Shown here: piece by piece, positions 6,824-8,154 of the stretch
Layout of the letters: each line of letters starts with the position of its first letter
How positions within the stretch are numbered: position 1 is the first letter of the stretch
From: Bacteroidota bacterium
Lineage (GTDB): Bacteria > Bacteroidota > Bacteroidia > Bacteroidales > VadinHA17
Reading direction: 5' to 3'
NCBI GenBank assembly: GCA_006227095.1
Contig: SBFZ01000281.1
Location: 1-8,154 of the forward strand
Length of the DNA stretch: 8,154 nt
The notes under the pieces: generated by a model
The model's input: only the letters and a program-made list of their open reading frames with translations
The model's database searches: none
Told to the model about the DNA's origin: nothing
Program-made: the position numbers and the translations under genes

Positions 6824-7882
6824 ATGAGCGCCAGGGAAACGCTTATTACAAAAACAAACGGGATCAGAAAGGCAGTGCTGCCCGGCTTTGACGGGGCACC
6901 GCTTGAACTGGTGGCAAAACTGATCGCCAGGGGACTCTTCGGCCGCGGAGTGCTGGTAACACGCGCATCATCAATCGCCTTCAACATGCTGATGGCCATG
7001 CTTCCGGCAACCATTTTCCTCTTTACCCTGATCCCCTTTATCCCTATCACAAACTTCCAGACGGAACTGGTCAAGCTCTTTGAGAACTTCCTGCCCGTGG
7101 CAGCCTATAACCTTCTGGAAGCCACAATTATAGACGTTATCACCAACAAGAGCGGAACCCTGCTTGTAGTGATGTTCCTCGCCACGATCATCTTCTCAAC
7201 CAACGGTATTCACGCGCTGATGCATGCCTTCAACGTATCAGTACACGACTTTGCAAGCCGTTCGTGGATCCAGCAGAGGAAAATTGCTGTCTTCCTGCTG
7301 GTATTCATCCTGATCATGTTCTCTGCCGCCGGGGCCCTGATCATCCTGAGCCGCTCGGTGGTCGACAGGCTGGTTGAGATGAGGGTGCTCGAGATGAACC
7401 TGGTTTACTATATTATTATGGTGTTCAAGTGGATCCTTATCATAGTGATGCTCTTTTTTGCCATATCCACTCTCTATTATCTTGTTCCTGCGCGCAAGAA
7501 GGACTTCCGTTATATCTCACCCGGGTCAATCGTTGCCACAAGTCTTTTCATCCTGACCTCACTCGGCTTTTCAGCATACGTTAACAACTTCGGCCAGTAT
7601 AATAAACTGTATGGCTCCATAGGTACCTTCATGGTGATTCTGATATGGCTGTATCTCAACTCAGTTGCGCTGTTGGTGGGGTTTGAACTGAACGTCAGCA
7701 TCAGGGCGGCAACATGTTCCATCAACGGCAACGGTACAGGCAACGGCATTGAAACTGTCAACGGCAGCGGGCGAAATGGCGAGAATGGTGAGAGCCTGGC
7801 AGAGACCACCCCGGTACCGGCTATGTCCCCGTCCGCAGCCCCAACGCATTCCCCGTCCGCCGGGTCAGGGCCAGACCGGTGA
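6824..7882 (+). CDS. YihY/BrkB-family (UPF0761) inner-membrane protein with low-complexity tail
   Basis: This 352-residue polytopic membrane protein belongs to the YihY/BrkB family. Members were once misnamed ribonuclease BN, and their molecular role is still unclear. Six membrane segments are visible near 51-73, 112-130, 154-175, 193-219, 233-253 and 266-288. Family signatures include RASSIAFNMLMAMLPATIFL (47-66), the loop YYLVPARKKDFRYISPG (218-234), and the last segment YGSIGTFMVILIWLYLNSVA followed by LLVGFELN (263-290). After about residue 297 comes a hydrophilic tail, first rich in Asn-Gly (NGNGTGNG, NGENGES), then in Pro, Ser and Ala. The tail is probably cytoplasmic and is not part of the core family. 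The start is uncertain: the ATG at 6824 lies 8 nt after the nadC stop, whereas a TTG at 6812 would add four residues and overlap nadC by 4 nt. I prefer the ATG. The gene probably belongs to the nadC transcription unit. Confidence 0.9.
   Translation: MSARETLITKTNGIRKAVLPGFDGAPLELVAKLIARGLFGRGVLVTRASSIAFNMLMAMLPATIFLFTLIPFIPITNFQTELVKLFENFLPVAAYNLLEATIIDVITNKSGTLLVVMFLATIIFSTNGIHALMHAFNVSVHDFASRSWIQQRKIAVFLLVFILIMFSAAGALIILSRSVVDRLVEMRVLEMNLVYYIIMVFKWILIIVMLFFAISTLYYLVPARKKDFRYISPGSIVATSLFILTSLGFSAYVNNFGQYNKLYGSIGTFMVILIWLYLNSVALLVGFELNVSIRAATCSINGNGTGNGIETVNGSGRNGENGESLAETTPVPAMSPSAAPTHSPSAGSGPDR
7724..7765 (+). repeat. Short AACGGC-type repeats within the yihY tail
   Basis: AACGGC occurs at 7724-7729, 7742-7747 and 7760-7765, with a variant AACGGT at 7730-7735. 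All lie in the reading frame and encode Asn-Gly pairs. The three exact copies start 18 bp apart. The run suggests growth by local duplication or slippage in the non-conserved tail. Confidence 0.6.
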
Positions 7883-7909
7883 GACCGGCGAGAGTTCTCC
7901 GGATACTGG

Positions 7910-8154
7910 CTAAAAGGCTGATCCCTGTGACCTGTTGATATATATCCTTCGCTGATCACTGCTGGCTGCCGTGTTCAGGAAAGCGAACAGTTCCCTGGCC
8001 TTATCTCCGGTGTAAATCCCCCTGTTGACTTTCAGCTTCCTGGTGAAGAGAAGCGAACCGTCATCAAGAGACTCCACGTTGTATGCATATGACCCGTAAG
8101 GTCCTTCTGCCTTTACAGGCGGCGGGATATATTCGACCCTGTATTCAGAAGGGA
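7910..8154 (-). CDS. C-terminal end of a transglutaminase-like DUF3857/DUF3858 family protein (5' end beyond the right edge)
   Basis: Eighty residues are visible, ending at a TAG at 7910-7912; the rest lies beyond the window. The sequence has a beta segment (EYRVEYIPPPVKAEGPYGSY), then DDGSLLFTRKLKVNRGIYT, a helix DKARELFAFLNTAAS, and a final strand RRIYINRS. From memory, this pattern of a charged strand leading to 'K-V-N-x-G-x-Y' and a helix ending in FLN closes Bacteroidota proteins that carry an N-terminal DUF3857 domain, a central transglutaminase-like domain and a C-terminal DUF3858 domain. These are usually exported. Neither the catalytic domain nor a signal peptide can be checked here, so the family call is tentative. 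The gene converges on yihY, with 27 bp between the two stop codons. Confidence 0.65.
   Translation of the reverse strand, partial: PSEYRVEYIPPPVKAEGPYGSYAYNVESLDDGSLLFTRKLKVNRGIYTGDKARELFAFLNTAASSDQRRIYINRSQGSAF

Noticed and set aside
7878..7912. A possible two-way terminator between the convergent stop codons of yihY and the partial gene
   Set aside because: Only an imperfect GC hairpin (CCG-GAG with CTC-CGG around AGTT) is present, and neither strand has a T-tract after it.

Overview
The window most likely comes from a member of the Bacteroidota, probably Bacteroidales or a related anaerobic or marine order. The reasons are the linkage of rlmH, a DUF4783-type exported protein and nadC; a large multi-membrane NtrY-like sensor kinase; a secreted glycine-rich protein of the kind found among type IX secretion cargo; Bacteroidota-style TAnnTTTG promoter boxes; and mostly absent Shine-Dalgarno sequences. 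Base composition is moderate. The assignment rests on gene content and motifs, not on a database search.

Layout. The minus-strand unit reads right to left from about 5427: rlmH (4954-5427), then a 1233-residue membrane histidine kinase (1260-4961) whose start overlaps the rlmH stop by 8 nt, then after an 84-nt AT-rich gap a secreted glycine-rich protein (start 1175) that runs off the left edge. The plus-strand unit starts at 5579: a small exported DUF4783-like protein (5579-5980), nadC (5973-6815, overlapping by 8 nt), and a YihY/BrkB-family membrane protein (6824-7882). The two units diverge from a 151-bp region that carries one exact TAnnTTTG box per strand. At the right edge, converging on yihY, lies the C-terminal end of a minus-strand protein resembling the DUF3857/DUF3858 transglutaminase-like family (7910-8154, partial).

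How the genes relate. rlmH (ribosome maturation) and nadC (NAD synthesis) are housekeeping genes. The kinase is the largest and most distinctive gene. Its predicted topology has 12 membrane segments, three extracytoplasmic sensor regions, then HAMP, HisKA and HATPase modules with all key residues present. No response regulator is encoded in the window. The glycine-rich protein may be a surface or adhesin-type product, possibly read through from the kinase gene or from its own promoter.

No CRISPR array, mobile element, tRNA, rRNA, prophage or defence island was seen, and no stretch over 300 bases lacks a gene. I found no convincing new multi-gene system. The points most worth a second look are the kinase architecture, the symmetric AT-rich element before the glycine-rich gene, and the low-complexity tail of the YihY protein.
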